From Diphasiastrum complanatum (lineage: Eukaryota > Streptophyta > Lycopodiopsida > Lycopodiales > Lycopodiaceae), in contig CM055098.1 of assembly GCA_029204225.1 (NCBI GenBank), positions 16,665,775 through 16,729,774 on the forward strand: DNA of 64,000 bases, in the 5' to 3' direction. Position 1 is the stretch's first letter. Every line of letters starts with the position of its first letter. Of the stretch, positions 36,560-47,740 are shown in pieces. Both the position numbers and the translations under genes were made by a program. Under the pieces are notes generated by a model, which saw only the letters and a list, made by a program, of their open reading frames with translations, was not told the origin of the DNA and did no database searches.

Positions 36560-36960
36560 CTTGGGACCTCTAGCACCCTTAGAGAAATGGGATATCGATT
36601 TCAAGGGGCCAATTAAACCAGCTACAAGACATAAAAAACATTGATATATATTGGTAGCCACAAATTACTGTACCAAGATGGTAGAAGTTGAAGCGACCAA
36701 AAAAAACCGATGCAAAGATAGTCGCAAATTTTCTCTTTGTAAATATAATCACCAAGTATGGATGTCCATTGGAATTGGTGAGTGACAAGGGTAGTCATTT
36801 TATTAATAAGACTATTGCTAAGTTATTAAAGTACTTCATGATCACTCATAGAAAGAAGACCCCTTGTAATCCAAAGCTAATGGATTAACAGAAAGAGCCA
36901 ATTGTATACTATGTAAGATTTTAAATAAGATCACCGATCAACATTCTATTGAATGGTTTA
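36560..36960 (+). pseudogene. gypsy integrase fragment F, inverted relative to D
   Basis: Plus strand. PLEKWDIDFKGPIKPATRHK near 36585, then A-T-N-Y-C-T-K-M-V-E-V, D-A-K-I-V-A-N-F-L and ELVSDKGSHFINKTIAKLLK at 36775-36835, ending near 36960. A shift occurs in the A-run near 36700. It is very close to the integrase of gypsy D (DRGTHFINKTIFELLK) but lies on the opposite strand about 1 kb away. Confidence 0.88.
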
Positions 36961-37698
36961 CTTTTTGTTTCAGCTCTTTTCATCTTATTCAGACTTGCTC
37001 ATTCACAATGGCTATATGAGTTAACAACAGAGGTAATGACAGGCTTGTTCAAAGACGTGTGATTATAGTGCTTGATGTTGATGAATATTCATGTATCACT
37101 ACACAAGACTCTCCACTAGTAAACTTCTTTTTGAATTTGGATGAAGTTACTTTCCCACTTGAAGTGGAACATGAACATCCTCTTCCTCTTGAAGTTCTCG
37201 GTCCATCAATTCAAAGATCTTCTTTAGCATTCAAAATGTTGGTAGTTTTGTTGATCTTTTGCGCGGGATTGTACATATACATTTTACTAACGTTATTGTA
37301 TTACTGAATCAAATTATTGTAATGATTTTGCATATAAATGCATATAAAAAAAGCGTTATTATCGTTCCAATTTTGATGTTGTTTGGAATCTACAATTGCT
37401 ATGGCGTTATTCTTTTATTGAGATGAATAGTTTGAAATTGATATGACAATAATTCCATAACAATTTTTATGTTGAGCAGTCCATTCAAATTATCTTTCAG
37501 TCTTCAAAAGATTTACTAGTACCATAATTTGTTGTACAATGTAAGGAATGAATCTTCTAAAGTAGCTGACTCTTTTAAAAAATAATCTAAGTGAATGTCT
37601 ATCTTGTATGCTTCTAAGAAAATAACTTTGATTCATCTTGAATGAAGTTCCTTGAACCATTGCATATAATTTTCATAGATAATATTACCACTTTTGAT
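36961..37698. other. no gene recognised
   Basis: The plus-strand ORF 37059-37307 (82 codons) ends in a hydrophobic stretch that could cross a membrane, but it has no upstream context or known relative and probably derives from retrotransposon sequence. The rest is AT-rich. Confidence 0.4.
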
Positions 37699-37715
37699 TC
37701 CCAGCAATGACGCCA
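37699..37715 (-). other. Athila/Tat-type primer binding site
   Basis: Minus strand reads TTTTGGCGTCATTGCTGGGA, close to the T-T-T-T-G-G-C-G-C-C-G-T-T-G-C-C-G-G-G-G motif that marks Athila-type 5' ends (tRNA-Asp type). Orientation fits gypsy D. The LTR should lie to the right (37716 to about 38060), but no second copy was found to confirm it. Confidence 0.65.
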
Positions 37716-38060
37716 AAATTTAGATCATGTCATGAGTCACTGAATTACATTTTTTAGATTTAAGTGCAATATATAGATATCGTTCCCCAATAAGGATCGA
37801 ATTGGATAATGTTATACTGTTTAGAAAAATATGTCGTGAAATAGAGGCTTCATTGTTTATCAATAGATATTAAGTAGGCATTCAATAACGTCTATTCTTA
37901 GGTTTAAATGATTTATAGATATTATTGAGTTGTATGATCCTTCCAATACAATCTCCCATACACTAATTGTGTATGATCAGGACTGATTTCAATAGATTTA
38001 GCAATCAATTACACACGTATCATCATTCATTATATATTTCCCATGTTATACACCTTCAAA
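37716..38060 (-). other. possible 5' LTR of gypsy D
   Basis: Inferred only from its position beside the primer-like site. No matching 3' LTR could be seen. Confidence 0.3.
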
Positions 38061-38860
38061 GTCCGACTTGGTAAGTCAAGAAATTAGGCAGATCTCATAA
38101 CAACAAATTCAGTAGCCATTACGGCTTAACGTCCATACACCATCTAGAATGGTGCTTGTGAAAATTGTCAATTAGTTTTGACATTTAATTGGCAATTTTG
38201 GAGGCCAAAATGAGATCTCAACTTAGAGTTAGTTTCAAAAATGTCAATAAGGCTGTAAATAGTGTTATTACTATTTTTAACAAGTAGCTATGTGGATGAG
38301 GTCATGTTTGGACCCATTCTAATTGGTTAATTTTGGTACATTGCATTTGGACCATAACTTCTAGGTTTGTGGTTAAGAATCTAGAAGTTGCCATTTTAGG
38401 GCATAGTTGGAGAATAGGGCCAAATGACATTATGGCTGATATAAATAGCTATACCAGCGTGGAGAACATAATAATATGTTGATAATTCATGTGGAGATCT
38501 CATCTTTGTTGATTCTATGTTCCAATACCTTACTGTATTTTGATGTTCATGATCAGATCTTTGTGATTTATGCAAGACTAGCATGATAAAATTGTTGATT
38601 TCTACCTTCTAGATCAAATTGACCCAAGATCAAAGATCCATTAAGTGCATTTTGGATCTGTATTTTTCACAATGCTCACCTTGAAGGTGGTTCTAAAAGC
38701 CCATAGAGTTGTGTAAAGTTTGTGTTCCCAATTTGAGCATGAGGTCTCTATCATTTTCGTGATAATGCCATATAGAATTTTGTTCGATGATTTTGCTTGT
38801 CCGTTCCATTGTGTGTAGGTGTACTTTTTCTATGGACAACTAGATACGAACATACGTTCA
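38061..38860 (-). pseudogene. gypsy integrase fragment G, split by a solo LTR
   Basis: Minus strand. The outer part (38860-38672) reads LVVHRKSTP, W-N-G-Q-A-K-S-S-N-K-I-L and SNWEHKLYTTLWAFRTTFK. After the LTR (38156-38061) it continues A-P-F-x-M-V-Y-G-R-x-A-V-M-A-T-E-F. These match the integrases of A (LVVHRKSTPYY) and J (DWEHKLYAALWAFRTAYK), so the lineage is A/J. Stops and shifts present. Confidence 0.85.
38157..38671 (+). mobile_element. solo LTR of a copia-E-like family
   Basis: 515 bp from TGTGAAAATTGTCAATTAG to GGATCTGTATTTTTCACA. Both ends match the LTR of copia E in element orientation, while the centre is diverged. No internal element adjoins. Flanks are GTGCT (38152-38156) and ATGCT (38672-38676), a target duplication with one change. 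The disrupted integrase reading resumes on the other side, confirming the limits. Confidence 0.9.
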
Positions 38861-39957
38861 AGGTAACGAACCAAAACCTCAAGTCAACACAAAGGGCCAC
38901 AAGCAAAGACCAACGAAGCGAAGGTAAACCGCAAGGGAGAAATCACTAGGCCTCACCTATGGTTCATTACGGAACGAAGGCAAACCGCAAGGGAGAAACC
39001 GCTTGGCCTCACTTATGGCTCATTACAAAGCGAAGGAAAACTGCCAAGGGAAGAACCGCAAGGCCTCACTTGCGGTCCATTACGAAGCAAAGGAAAACTG
39101 CCAAGAGAAGAACCACAAGGCCTCACATAATCACAACGAAGCAAAGTAAAAACTACCAGGGAAGAACCACAAGACCTCACCTACGACTCGATGCAATACG
39201 AAGCCAAGTGAAACTGTCGGGGAATGATTGCAGCCACTATGCGACACGACTCATGACCGCGAAGAGCCACAAAATGACGATTTTGGTAGTAGAAGACTGC
39301 ACAAAATGACGGATCTTCACGACCCAAGTACCAGATGGACAACGAACTCCACGGACAAAGGAGCCATCAAACTGGAAGTCGTTAGAAACATGCTTAAAAC
39401 AGTTCTTGTAATCTGATGATTAACTTAAGCCCATTCTCTCTGTTCCTATATAAACGAGATGAATGCGAGAGAGAAGGTTGAGCAATTGATGAGTAGTAAG
39501 CGTCCGCTAGTAAGCGAGACTAGTTCATTTGTAAGAGACAGAGATTCTCTTGCATCAATGTGATGTGCGGTATGCCAAGCAACGCTCACAAATTCATTTG
39601 AGAATACAGATGCTATTTGCACATCTCGTTCCATTGTATAATCTTGAATGCTTAATGCTAGTTCATTGTTCATGTGTATTCAGTCTTTCATTCTACATTC
39701 CGCAGAAAGGCTCATTGATCTGAATGTTTTATAAATCAGCAGTACGTCAACAGTGTCTATCTACACCTTGGAAGATGATAGATCTCAAAGATGCAGCAGT
39801 AGCCACAATTGAGAGCTCAACTCTATCTAGGTAGGATAGGAATCAAGGTTGAAAGTGCATTATCAGACACTCCAACAATGGATTCGGACAGTACGACACC
39901 AACGTGTTTCCTTTCCCTTTTAGATTCCATCAACGATATCAGATCTTGATTGATCAG
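38861..39957 (+). repeat. 5' LTR region of copia H
   Basis: Diverged from the 3' LTR region (46750-47740) but shares, in order, GTCCGCTAGTAA, a GAGAGA/TCTC stretch, CATCAATGTGATGTGCG versus CGCCAATGCACTGCGTG, TTCATTGTTCATG, ATTCCGCA and ATCAGCAGT. A TATA box TATATAAA lies at 39447-39454. The left limit is uncertain. An eroded primer site (ATATTAGAGCCAGAAGG, compare TGGTATCAGAGCC) follows at about 39960-39976. Confidence 0.65.
38914..39223 (+). repeat. 56 bp minisatellite inside the copia H LTR
   Basis: About 5.5 units of CGAAGCGAAGG...AAACCGCAAGGGAGAA...AGGCCTCAC..., diverging progressively rightward. The ORF 38959-39309 (WPHLW, RPHLRS repeats) is a translation of it. Confidence 0.9.
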
Positions 39958-40491
39958 AATATTAGAGCCAGAAGGTTACTAGATCCTGAAATTTTTTTAT
40001 TATTACTCAGAACAAAGGAGCCTGATTCAGGCTAAAACATTGTTCACAATAATGGTGTCTATAAGCAGTATACAGTCGAAGATATGCATAGTTCTTGAGT
40101 CCTCTGGGTCTAACTTCCTAGCATGGAAGGTAAAGACTTCTCTCATATTGAAAGGAGAAGGTCTATGGTCTTGGGTAGATGGAACAGAAGAGATGTCTAC
40201 TAGCACTAGCAAGGAGCTACGAGAGTGGAAATAAAGGAATGACAAAGCAGTAGTTGTCATGTCTTCTTCCATTGAAGATAGTATCACGCTTGACCTCGCA
40301 TCAATCTCTAATGCAAGAGAGATGTGGGATGCATTACTAGCTAGGTTCCAAACTAAATTGCACAATCAGATCATAGATTTAGAATACTTGCTAACATATC
40401 TAAGATGGGATGGAGGATCTATTCTTTACATCCTTTACCAGAAAAATGAAGGATCTATTCCTATCATTACACAACACTGGAACAGAACATG

Positions 40492-42256
40492 TGTTGGTTC
40501 TAGATACCAACGTTGACTGCTAGTTAAGCTAGTTAATCTACGTAACACCCAAAAACTCACAAAAAATAAGCATGAGAGGCTTGATGAGAAAACGACCATG
40601 CACAACCAGCCTTTGTGGGCTGTTTATATATCCAAAAGAGAGAAGATTACATTGCCAAGAACCACCTACTACAGTTTGACATGCTGACACACGGATTGCT
40701 GATGTCAACAAACACAAAAAACACAAATGTGTTTTGTTTGACACCAACAAACCCTCCTTTAAGCAAACCATCCGAATTTCTTTTCTGAATTCTACTATCA
40801 CCTACATGTAGACTCCACGCCTTTACACACCATCTGTGGGTGATCTACATAGATATAAATGGACTATGATTAAACATTCTTTCACTTACATGTAGACTCT
40901 ACATCTTCACACACCATTGTGTGTGGTCTACGTAGCTATACATGGACTGTGAATTTTGATTTATGATTTTAGTGATACCTACAAGAAGCTAAATACATCA
41001 TTAAATTCTAAAGAGCTACTACTACCTCCTCTTCTTTAGCTAACAGGCAACTTTTTGATTTGTTTTCTCATCATAGGCCTTCTTCCAACACTTCCTTGTA
41101 AAATGGCCAGTTTTCTGATAGTAGTGGCACTTGGCTCCTTCCTCCTTGTTGTGCTCTCCCTTGCTCTTGAATGAGTTTCTCTTGCTTGCCACATAAAGGT
41201 CAGTGTCATGCCCATTGTGATAGCCTTCAGAGGATAGATCTTACCGCCTTAGTTCTTCTTGGAGCAGAGCTGCCTTGATGCTTGTAATGTTACGAGTATG
41301 ACCAATCTTTCAAAAATGGAAGCAAATTGAGCATAGGACTCCGGCAGGCTATGAAATAGTGATACAAGAGCTTCATCCTCTTTTATCTCTAATCTAATTG
41401 CAGCCATTTGGCCAATAATTGCTTGAAGCTTTAAGAATGATTTGTCATAGATTCTCTTTTTGACATTTTTAGCAGCATGAGCTTCTTTTGTAAATAAAGC
41501 TGATTTGCTAGTCTTTACTTCAAATGTTGCTTGCATCCCCTTCTGCGCTTCTCCTGTACTGTTAGCCTTGCTAACATGAAGTAGTTGGTTGTTACACAGG
41601 CTCAGAAAGATCAAGGCTCTACCTTTGTTGTCTTTTCTAATCTAGTCTCTTGTTTCTTGCAGGCTCTCAGTTTTTGTTCATCACCATTTGTGAACTCCCA
41701 CAAATCTCTTTCAAGGAGGATGATTTGCATCTTTAGTTTCCAGAGGTGAAAGCTCTCACCATTGAACTTCTTTATCACCCTGGAATCCATGGTGATGTGT
41801 GGACATCAGAGAGGCAGCAGCCTGGAAGGAGAGAGCGCAGACTGCTTGAGCAAATGCATTGAGAAAGAGGAGCTTAAGGAGAGAGCTGGTTAGAGCGTAG
41901 ACTCCTCAAACCGATAGTACCGGTCACTCCTTATTGATGACTAGCTGGTGTAGGTTATTGCATGTGTGGGCCCATAACCTTTGTTGGTTTTGGATACCAA
42001 AACTCTAACTGCTTAACAATGCTTATTGCTAGTTAAACTAGTTAAGCTAGTTAATCTACATAACACCAAGAAACTCACAAAAGAAAAGCATGAGGCTTGA
42101 TGAGGAAACGACCATGCACAACCAGCCTTCGTGGGCTATTTATATATCCAAAAGAGAGAAGATTACATTGCCAAGAACTAGCTACTATGGATTGATAGGC
42201 TGACACACAGATTGCTGATGTCAACAAACACAAATGTGTTTTGTTTGACACCAACA
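40492..42256 (-). mobile_element. nested gag-only LTR element (TR-GAG-like), 1765 bp
   Basis: Minus strand. LTRs 41982-42256 (275 bp) and 40492-40749 (258 bp), TGTTGGTT...GACACCAACA on the plus strand. The target duplication ACATG is exact at 40487-40491 and 42257-42261. A polypurine tract AAAGGAGGG abuts the 3' LTR. Inside there is only a gag (41790 to about 41040); no protease, integrase or RT is visible. The sequence after the 5' LTR is AAGGTTATGGGCCCACACATG, not the usual tRNA-Met site. It depends on another element for enzymes if it ever moves. The LTRs differ at several positions. Confidence 0.93.
41040..41790 (-). pseudogene. gag of the nested TR-GAG-like element
   Basis: Starts at 41790 (M-D-S-R-V-I-K-K-F-N-G-E-S-F-H-L-W-K), the classic copia Gag opening. 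A stop occurs near 41620. The body at 41614-41249 holds LQAIIGQMAAIRLEIKEDE and LVSLFHSLPESYAQFASIFE. Near 41110 the zinc knuckle reads CHYYQKTGHFTRKCW, with the second Cys changed to Tyr. Nonfunctional as read. Confidence 0.88.
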
Positions 42257-42739
42257 ACATGCAGTCTTAATAGAGAAGCAACTCACGTACTTGCTGCATG
42301 CTCTACCAAGATCTTTCCAAACAACCTGAACTCTATTGGCTAAAGATCCACAAATGACCTTGAGAGGACTATGATCGAGATTAGAGAAGAAGTGGAGGCC
42401 CGTGAACACCTTGATGACAAGGACGCCTCTGATCAAGCTCTCTACAACAATAAAGAGAAGTAGAAGAAGAAGCTCAAGCCTAAGAGAGAGTCCAAGATCC
42501 AAATCAGCAGACAGAGGGAGGCCAAAAGAGCAAGTGGAAGGGCAAAAGCAAGCAAAAACAACAGGGTGGTGACAAAAAGACATGCGTGAGATACAAACGT
42601 GAAGGCCACACTATTGATACATGTTGGCTTAATCCCAAGATAGAATGCATTGAATGGAGTATCCACTGGCATCAACATCAAAGATGCAACAGGCCTGAAG
42701 TCATGTGATGTATGTAACAAAGGAAAGATGTCATGAACA

Positions 42740-43675
42740 CCCTTCACCAAGGACTCTTTCAGAACGAAAGAACTCTTGGAGCTGGTACATTTTGACATCT
42801 GTGGACTCTTGATGTGGTCTCCTTGGGAGGTTCGAAATATACATTACCTTCATTGATGACTTCAATAAGTTTGTAGCTGTATACTTCATCCACATCAAGT
42901 CAGAGGCTCTGGATAAATTCACAGAATTCATGAATTGGGCTGAAAAATGGATTGACAAGAAGATGAAGCAACTGAGGACAAATAGAGGTGCAGAGTATGT
43001 CTCCAAGCAGTTTGTAGAGTTCTGTACCAGTCGAGGCATTCTTCACTTGAAGACAGCAACATACATGCCACAACACAATGGCATTGTAGAGAGGCAGAAT
43101 AGGACTCTCATGGAAGCTGCAAGATCCATGATGGCCTACTCAAAGGCATCAAAATGGTTATGGGATAAGGCAGTAGCTACATCCAACTACCTGTAGAACA
43201 GGCCAGGTAAGTCTAGAGTTTCCCATACTACACCACATGAGGCATGGTGGGGTAACAAGCCGAGTCTGACACATGTGCGTATCTTTGGATGTGTTGCATA
43301 TGCCCACGTTCCAGATCAAAATAGAAAGAAGCTAGCCATGGATAAAAAAGTGAGGCAAGGATTCCTAGTGGAATATGATGTGCACTCATCATACTACAGG
43401 ATCTACATGCTTGATAGCAGACAAATAAAGACGGTCAAAGATGTCAAATTTCACGAATCAAGAACAATGCCTGACGGAGATCCAGTCGGCTACGAGATCC
43501 TTAGTAAGAGCTATTATGATCTGCCCACACCAATAGAGGGAACAGACCATGAACACTTGGATCAGGAAATTCACATACCACACCAGCTGAGCGACGATTC
43601 ATATGATGAACAAATGATGGAGCAGCCAATGACGACAATGTTCGGAATACATAATGGTTCCTCCAGCAATTAGAA
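42740..43675 (+). pseudogene. copia H integrase, first copy
   Basis: Plus strand. F-I-D-D-F-N-K-F near 42860, LRTNRGAEYVSKQFVEFC (D-to-N change at the usual D-N-G-G-E-Y site) near 42970, MPQHNGIVERQNRTLMEAAR near 43065 and RIFGCVAYAHVPD at 43275. A stop at 43194 and a frame change separate the halves. Homologous to the second copy at 44235-45015. Confidence 0.88.
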
Positions 43676-43789
43676 AGACAAAGGCAAGGCTATACATTTC
43701 TAGTACAATCTCCACGAAGGTCTACCAGAGAGAGAAGACCACCTACAAGATATGGAGAGTATGGTTCAACACCTACCACAGAAGAATTC

Positions 43790-44222
43790 TATGGACTTGG
43801 TGGAGAACCTCAAACATATGAGGAAGCAGTCAACTGTCCAGATAAGGACAAGTGGATACAGGCTATGGAAGAAAAGATAACTTCCATGCAGCAGAACCAG
43901 GTGTGGACACTTCAACCCATATCATACAAGAGGAAGACTATAAAATTCAAATGGATTTACAAGTATAAGTATGGACCTGATGGCAACGTATCAAGATACA
44001 AGGCCAGAGACTAGTGGCAAAAAGTTTCTCTCAGACATATGGTGTCGACTATACTGAAACCTTCTCTCCAGTCATAAAACACACGTCCATATGCTTGCTA
44101 TTTGTGTATGCAGCAGCATACAATCTTACCACTTTCCTACATGGTGAATTGAATGAAGAGATAAACATGGACCAACCACCAGGATTCATTTGCAAATCCT
44201 TTGCCAACTATGTCTGCTGAAT
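43790..44222 (+). pseudogene. copia H reverse transcriptase, first copy (N-terminal part)
   Basis: Entry segment D-K-W-I-Q-A-M-E-E-K and NQVWTLQPISYKRKTIKFKW, then VDYTETFSPVIKHTSICLLF (44041) and MDQPPGFI (44167). It stops at about 44220, before the catalytic YVDD, and runs straight into another integrase start. Confidence 0.85.
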
Positions 44223-45016
44223 AAGGACTCCTACAGAATGACAAAGATTCTGGAGCTAGTGCATTCTGACATCTGCGGACCATTCAACGTGATCTTAGTA
44301 GGAGGTTTGAAATATTATATAACCTTCATTGATGACTATAGCAAATTTGCCAGAGTGTACTTTATTCAAAATAAATCTGAAGCACTCGATAAATTCACAG
44401 AATATGTGAATTGGGCAGAGAGATGTACAGGCAACAAGGTGAAGCAGATCAAAATAGATCAAGGTAGCGAATACATCTCGAATCACTTCACTGACTTCTG
44501 CAATAATCGTGGTATCATTCACAGAAGAACTGCAAACTACACACCACAGCACAATGGTGTTGCTGAAAGATGCATGATGGCCTACTCGAAGTCTCCAAGG
44601 GCACTGTGGGCTGAAGCAATAGCTACAACTGCATACATCTAGAACAGGACAGATAAGTCTAGTGTTCCTCACACGACACCACATGAGCTATGGTGGGGTA
44701 GAAAACCCAACCTGTCTCACGTCAAAATTTTTGGCTGTGCAGCATATGCACATATTCTTGATAAGCTTCAAAAGAAGCTTGATGAGAAAGCCGAGCAAGG
44801 ATTTCTAGTAGGTTATGACAAGAATTCGTCATACTACAGAATCTACATGCCAGACACGAACACTGTGAAAACAGTGAGAGATGTCAGATTCGATGAGAGC
44901 AAGACAATGGCCAATGACGATCATGTCAGCTACAAAGTTTTGGAGAGTCAGTACTATGACCTGCCACCAGTGACAGAGGGAGCAGCAGACGAACACGAAA
45001 ACGAAGATTTTTGAGT
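44223..45016 (+). pseudogene. copia H integrase, second copy
   Basis: LELVHSDICGPFN near 44250, F-I-D-D-Y-S-K-F near 44330, QIKIDQGSEYISNHFTDFC near 44450, TPQHNGVAERCMMAYSK (a short deletion after VAER) near 44545 and KIFGCAAYAHILDK near 44725. Stop at 45013. Much of the zinc-binding domain is absent because the copy begins at the junction. Confidence 0.88.
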
Positions 45017-45229
45017 CGTCTCCCATTCGAGCGACGAAGCTGACAAAGAAAGATTCGAGAGGCAACCTGCCGCCGTAGTTTCTGTAAACCAAGATGGTTC
45101 CGGACCTAGCAGAGCAAACAAGGGCAAAGTCATAGATGTTCCATGAGGATCTCCTAGAAGGTCGACAAGACCACGAAGAGCGCCAACAAGATATGTGCCA
45201 AATAGCTCAGCTTCCACATCAGAAGAGTT

Positions 45230-46731
45230 CTGACATTCAAGGAGGTGATTGAAAGTCCAGAAAAAGACAGATGGATCCAAGCCATGAACAAGGAGATGGA
45301 GTCCATGAGAAAGAACCAGGTGTGGACGTTGGAGCCATTACCACATAAGCGCAAGACTGTCAAATGCAAATGGGTCTTCAAGCTCAAATACGAACCATAT
45401 GGGAATGTGATGAAATACAAGGCAAGACTGGTAGCAAAGGGTTTATCTCAGAGAGACGATATTGACTACTCTGAAACCTTCTCTCCTGTCATCAAACATT
45501 CGTCCCTACATTTGTTATTTGCATATGCAGCAGCTTATTATCTCAGGATCCACATTGTGGACGAGAAGACAGCCTTCTTACATGGCGAATTAGACGAAGA
45601 GGTCTACATGGGTCAACCCCCAAGATTCGTCTCGAATTCACTTCTTGACTCTACATGCAGAATGCATAGAAGCATCTACGGTCTGAAACAGTCAGCCCGA
45701 CAATGGTACAAGAAGAAAGATCAAGCCCTGAAATCATTAGGATTCAAGCCTCTGTTGGCTGACTCCAATGTGTATGTCAAAATTACAGATGGGCAGATCA
45801 TCATAGTGGCTATATATGTGGACGACTCTTTGATACTTTGCAGGAGTGAGCAGCTGATTGCTGAGGTGAAGATAGACATCTTAAAACATTTCGAGATAGT
45901 GGATCTGGGAGAAGCCAAGTGTTACCTAGGCTTACAAATTGAAAGGGACTATGAGGGAGGTAAGTTATACCTTCACCAGTCTAGATACACCCTGAAGATC
46001 CTAGAGGACTTTGGGATGTTGAACTGCAAAGGAGCGAACACTCCAATGCTCATAGGGACGGTGCTAACGAATGATGACTGTCCAAGGACTGAGGAAGAGA
46101 GAGAACAGATGCAGCTCACACCTTACAGGAAGCTGATAGGATCACTGATGTACCTCGCAGACAACACACATCCTGATAATGCTTATGCAGTATTCAGGAT
46201 GAGCCAATTCTGCACGAATCCAGGCTCGACACATTGGAAGATTGCAAAACGAATTTTGCAATATCTTCAATTAATGAGAGATTATGGCTTGTGTTATTGT
46301 CGTGGTGCAGGTTTCAGGATACTTTCCTACAACGATGCTAGTTGGGAATCTCTCAAGGACGACTGTAAAAGCGTCTCAGGAGGACCGTTGTGGGCCAGTC
46401 ATCCTGCAAAGCAGAGTACGTAGTAGCAGTTCCTAGACGAATTGGGCAAAACAAGGAACGAGCCTCTGGTCTTGTAGATGGACAACACCTCTGCAATACA
46501 CCTGACGAAAGATCCCGTGTTCCATTCCAGAACGAAGCACATTGCAATCAAGTATCTCACTTGATCAGGGATCTAATTGAAAAGAAGATGATGCAAACCA
46601 CCTTCATAGGAATGAAAGACATGGTTGTTGACATCCTCACAAAGGCTCTAGACAAAGGACTCTTTGAGAGGCAAAGGAGCAGTCTCGGGATCATAAAGCT
46701 ATCATGCTTTGAGAGGGAGCTGAAGAAATGA
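45230..46731 (+). pseudogene. copia H reverse transcriptase (second copy) and RNase H
   Basis: Long open phase 45245-46423: DRWIQAMNKEMESMRKNQVW, FKLKYEPYGNVMKYKARLVA, E-K-T-A-F-L-H-G-E-L-D-E-E-V-Y-M, and the catalytic box YVDDSLIL at about 45815. RNase H begins near 46320 (Y-N-D-A-S-W, where a catalytic D is expected). It then shifts to 46390-46731, which keeps ILTKALDKGLFERQRSSLG. RT is nearly intact; RNase H is not. Confidence 0.92.
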
Positions 46732-46749
46732 CATGTTTCTAACTACAAA

Positions 46750-47740
46750 GCATTGTTAGCTTTCAGCCCTCAAGCTGACAAAGATGTTTGCGAACTCGAA
46801 AATCTGGAGACACGAAACATAAAGAGTTTTGCGAACACAAAAGTCAAAGGAGACAAAGATGAACAATTCGCGAACACCAGAGTCAAAGGAGACGAAGAAA
46901 AACGGTTCGCGAACACGAAAGATCCACGAATGAGATTCCTTTGCAGTCCAGTATGAGAGAAAGGCATACGAGCAAAATGAAACCCGTTTTGCCCTCACGC
47001 TCCAAAGAGTACTAGCTAAGATCACGCAAGTACCCAGAAGTACAGAGATCTAATCTGATGGCATGACGTCAATAGATACTTCCTAGGCCGTGGCTAATCT
47101 GCCACTCTTGTAACTCCTTGATTAGTTGCTTAATCACTCTAATCTTAGATTTACAAGAGTGACTATACTTACTGGAATATACTAGACACATAGGTCAATA
47201 GAATACATATACAGTGTATAGTGAAGAAGTTTGATGCTAGTAAGCAATCAAGACAAAAAATATAGAATACTTGTCTGCCTGCGTGCGAAGACAATTCTGT
47301 CTAGGATCAGAAGATCCAACTGTCCGCTAGTAAAACGAGACGATTACTCGTGAGAGAACCGTGTTTCTCTCACGCCAATGCACTGCGTGGATATGCACGT
47401 AGTGCTTAAAGAATCAGAGAAAAAAAATCAATAGATGATATTGTAGCCTTCGCGCACATATCAATTTGTGTTGTGTCTGATCTCAAATGCAAACGTTTCT
47501 GCTGTTAATCGTGTGTCTGAGTTTTCTTGTTCATTTTGAATTCCGCACTTTGGTTGAAACTATGTTGAATGTCTCATTAATTTTATGAACGTAGATCAGC
47601 AGTGACTGACTACACTCTGGAGGACTGTAGGAGCAACTCAATTGACAGTGTCCAACGATCGCATCTGAAGTCCATCCAAGCTGAAGAGAGTCGTGATTTA
47701 TTCGCCTTCGCAAAAGTTTCGCAAATCCGACCAATTTAAA
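46750..47740 (+). repeat. 3' LTR region of copia H
   Basis: Follows the RNase H end. Shares ordered blocks with 38861-39957 (GTCCGCTAGTAA, ATTCCGCA, ATCAGCAGTGACTGACTACACTCTGGAGGA). A 39 bp tandem repeat lies at 46831-46925. Heavily diverged from the 5' copy, so the insertion is old. Confidence 0.65.
46831..46925 (+). repeat. 39 bp tandem repeat in copia H 3' LTR
   Basis: Two full units and a partial third: GCGAACAC(A/C)A(A/G)AGTCAAAGG followed by AGAC(A/G)AAGA. Also readable as F-A-N-T-x-V-K-G-D, a by-product of the 13-codon length. Confidence 0.88.

Larger units (their letters stand above)
40052..42650 (+). pseudogene. copia H gag, split by a nested element
   Basis: Plus strand. Starts MVSISSIQSK at 40052. 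SSGSNFLAWKVK and S-L-I-L-K-G-E-G-L-W-S-W-V are typical of copia Gag (DUF4219/UBN2). A stop occurs at 40232 and the phase then continues A-R-E-M-W-D-A-L. The element at 40492-42256 splits it; removing that insertion rejoins ...GTEH to AVLIEKQLTYLLHALPRSF. Near 42580 a damaged zinc knuckle reads CVRYKREGHTIDTC with the second Cys replaced by Tyr. Confidence 0.85.

Noticed and set aside
38959-39309. ORF with WPHLW/RPHLRS repeats
   Set aside because: Produced by the 56 bp minisatellite in the LTR.
42221-42798. Leu/Phe-rich minus-strand ORFs in copia H
   Set aside because: Antisense of gag and integrase; hydrophobicity comes from Lys/Glu-rich sense codons.
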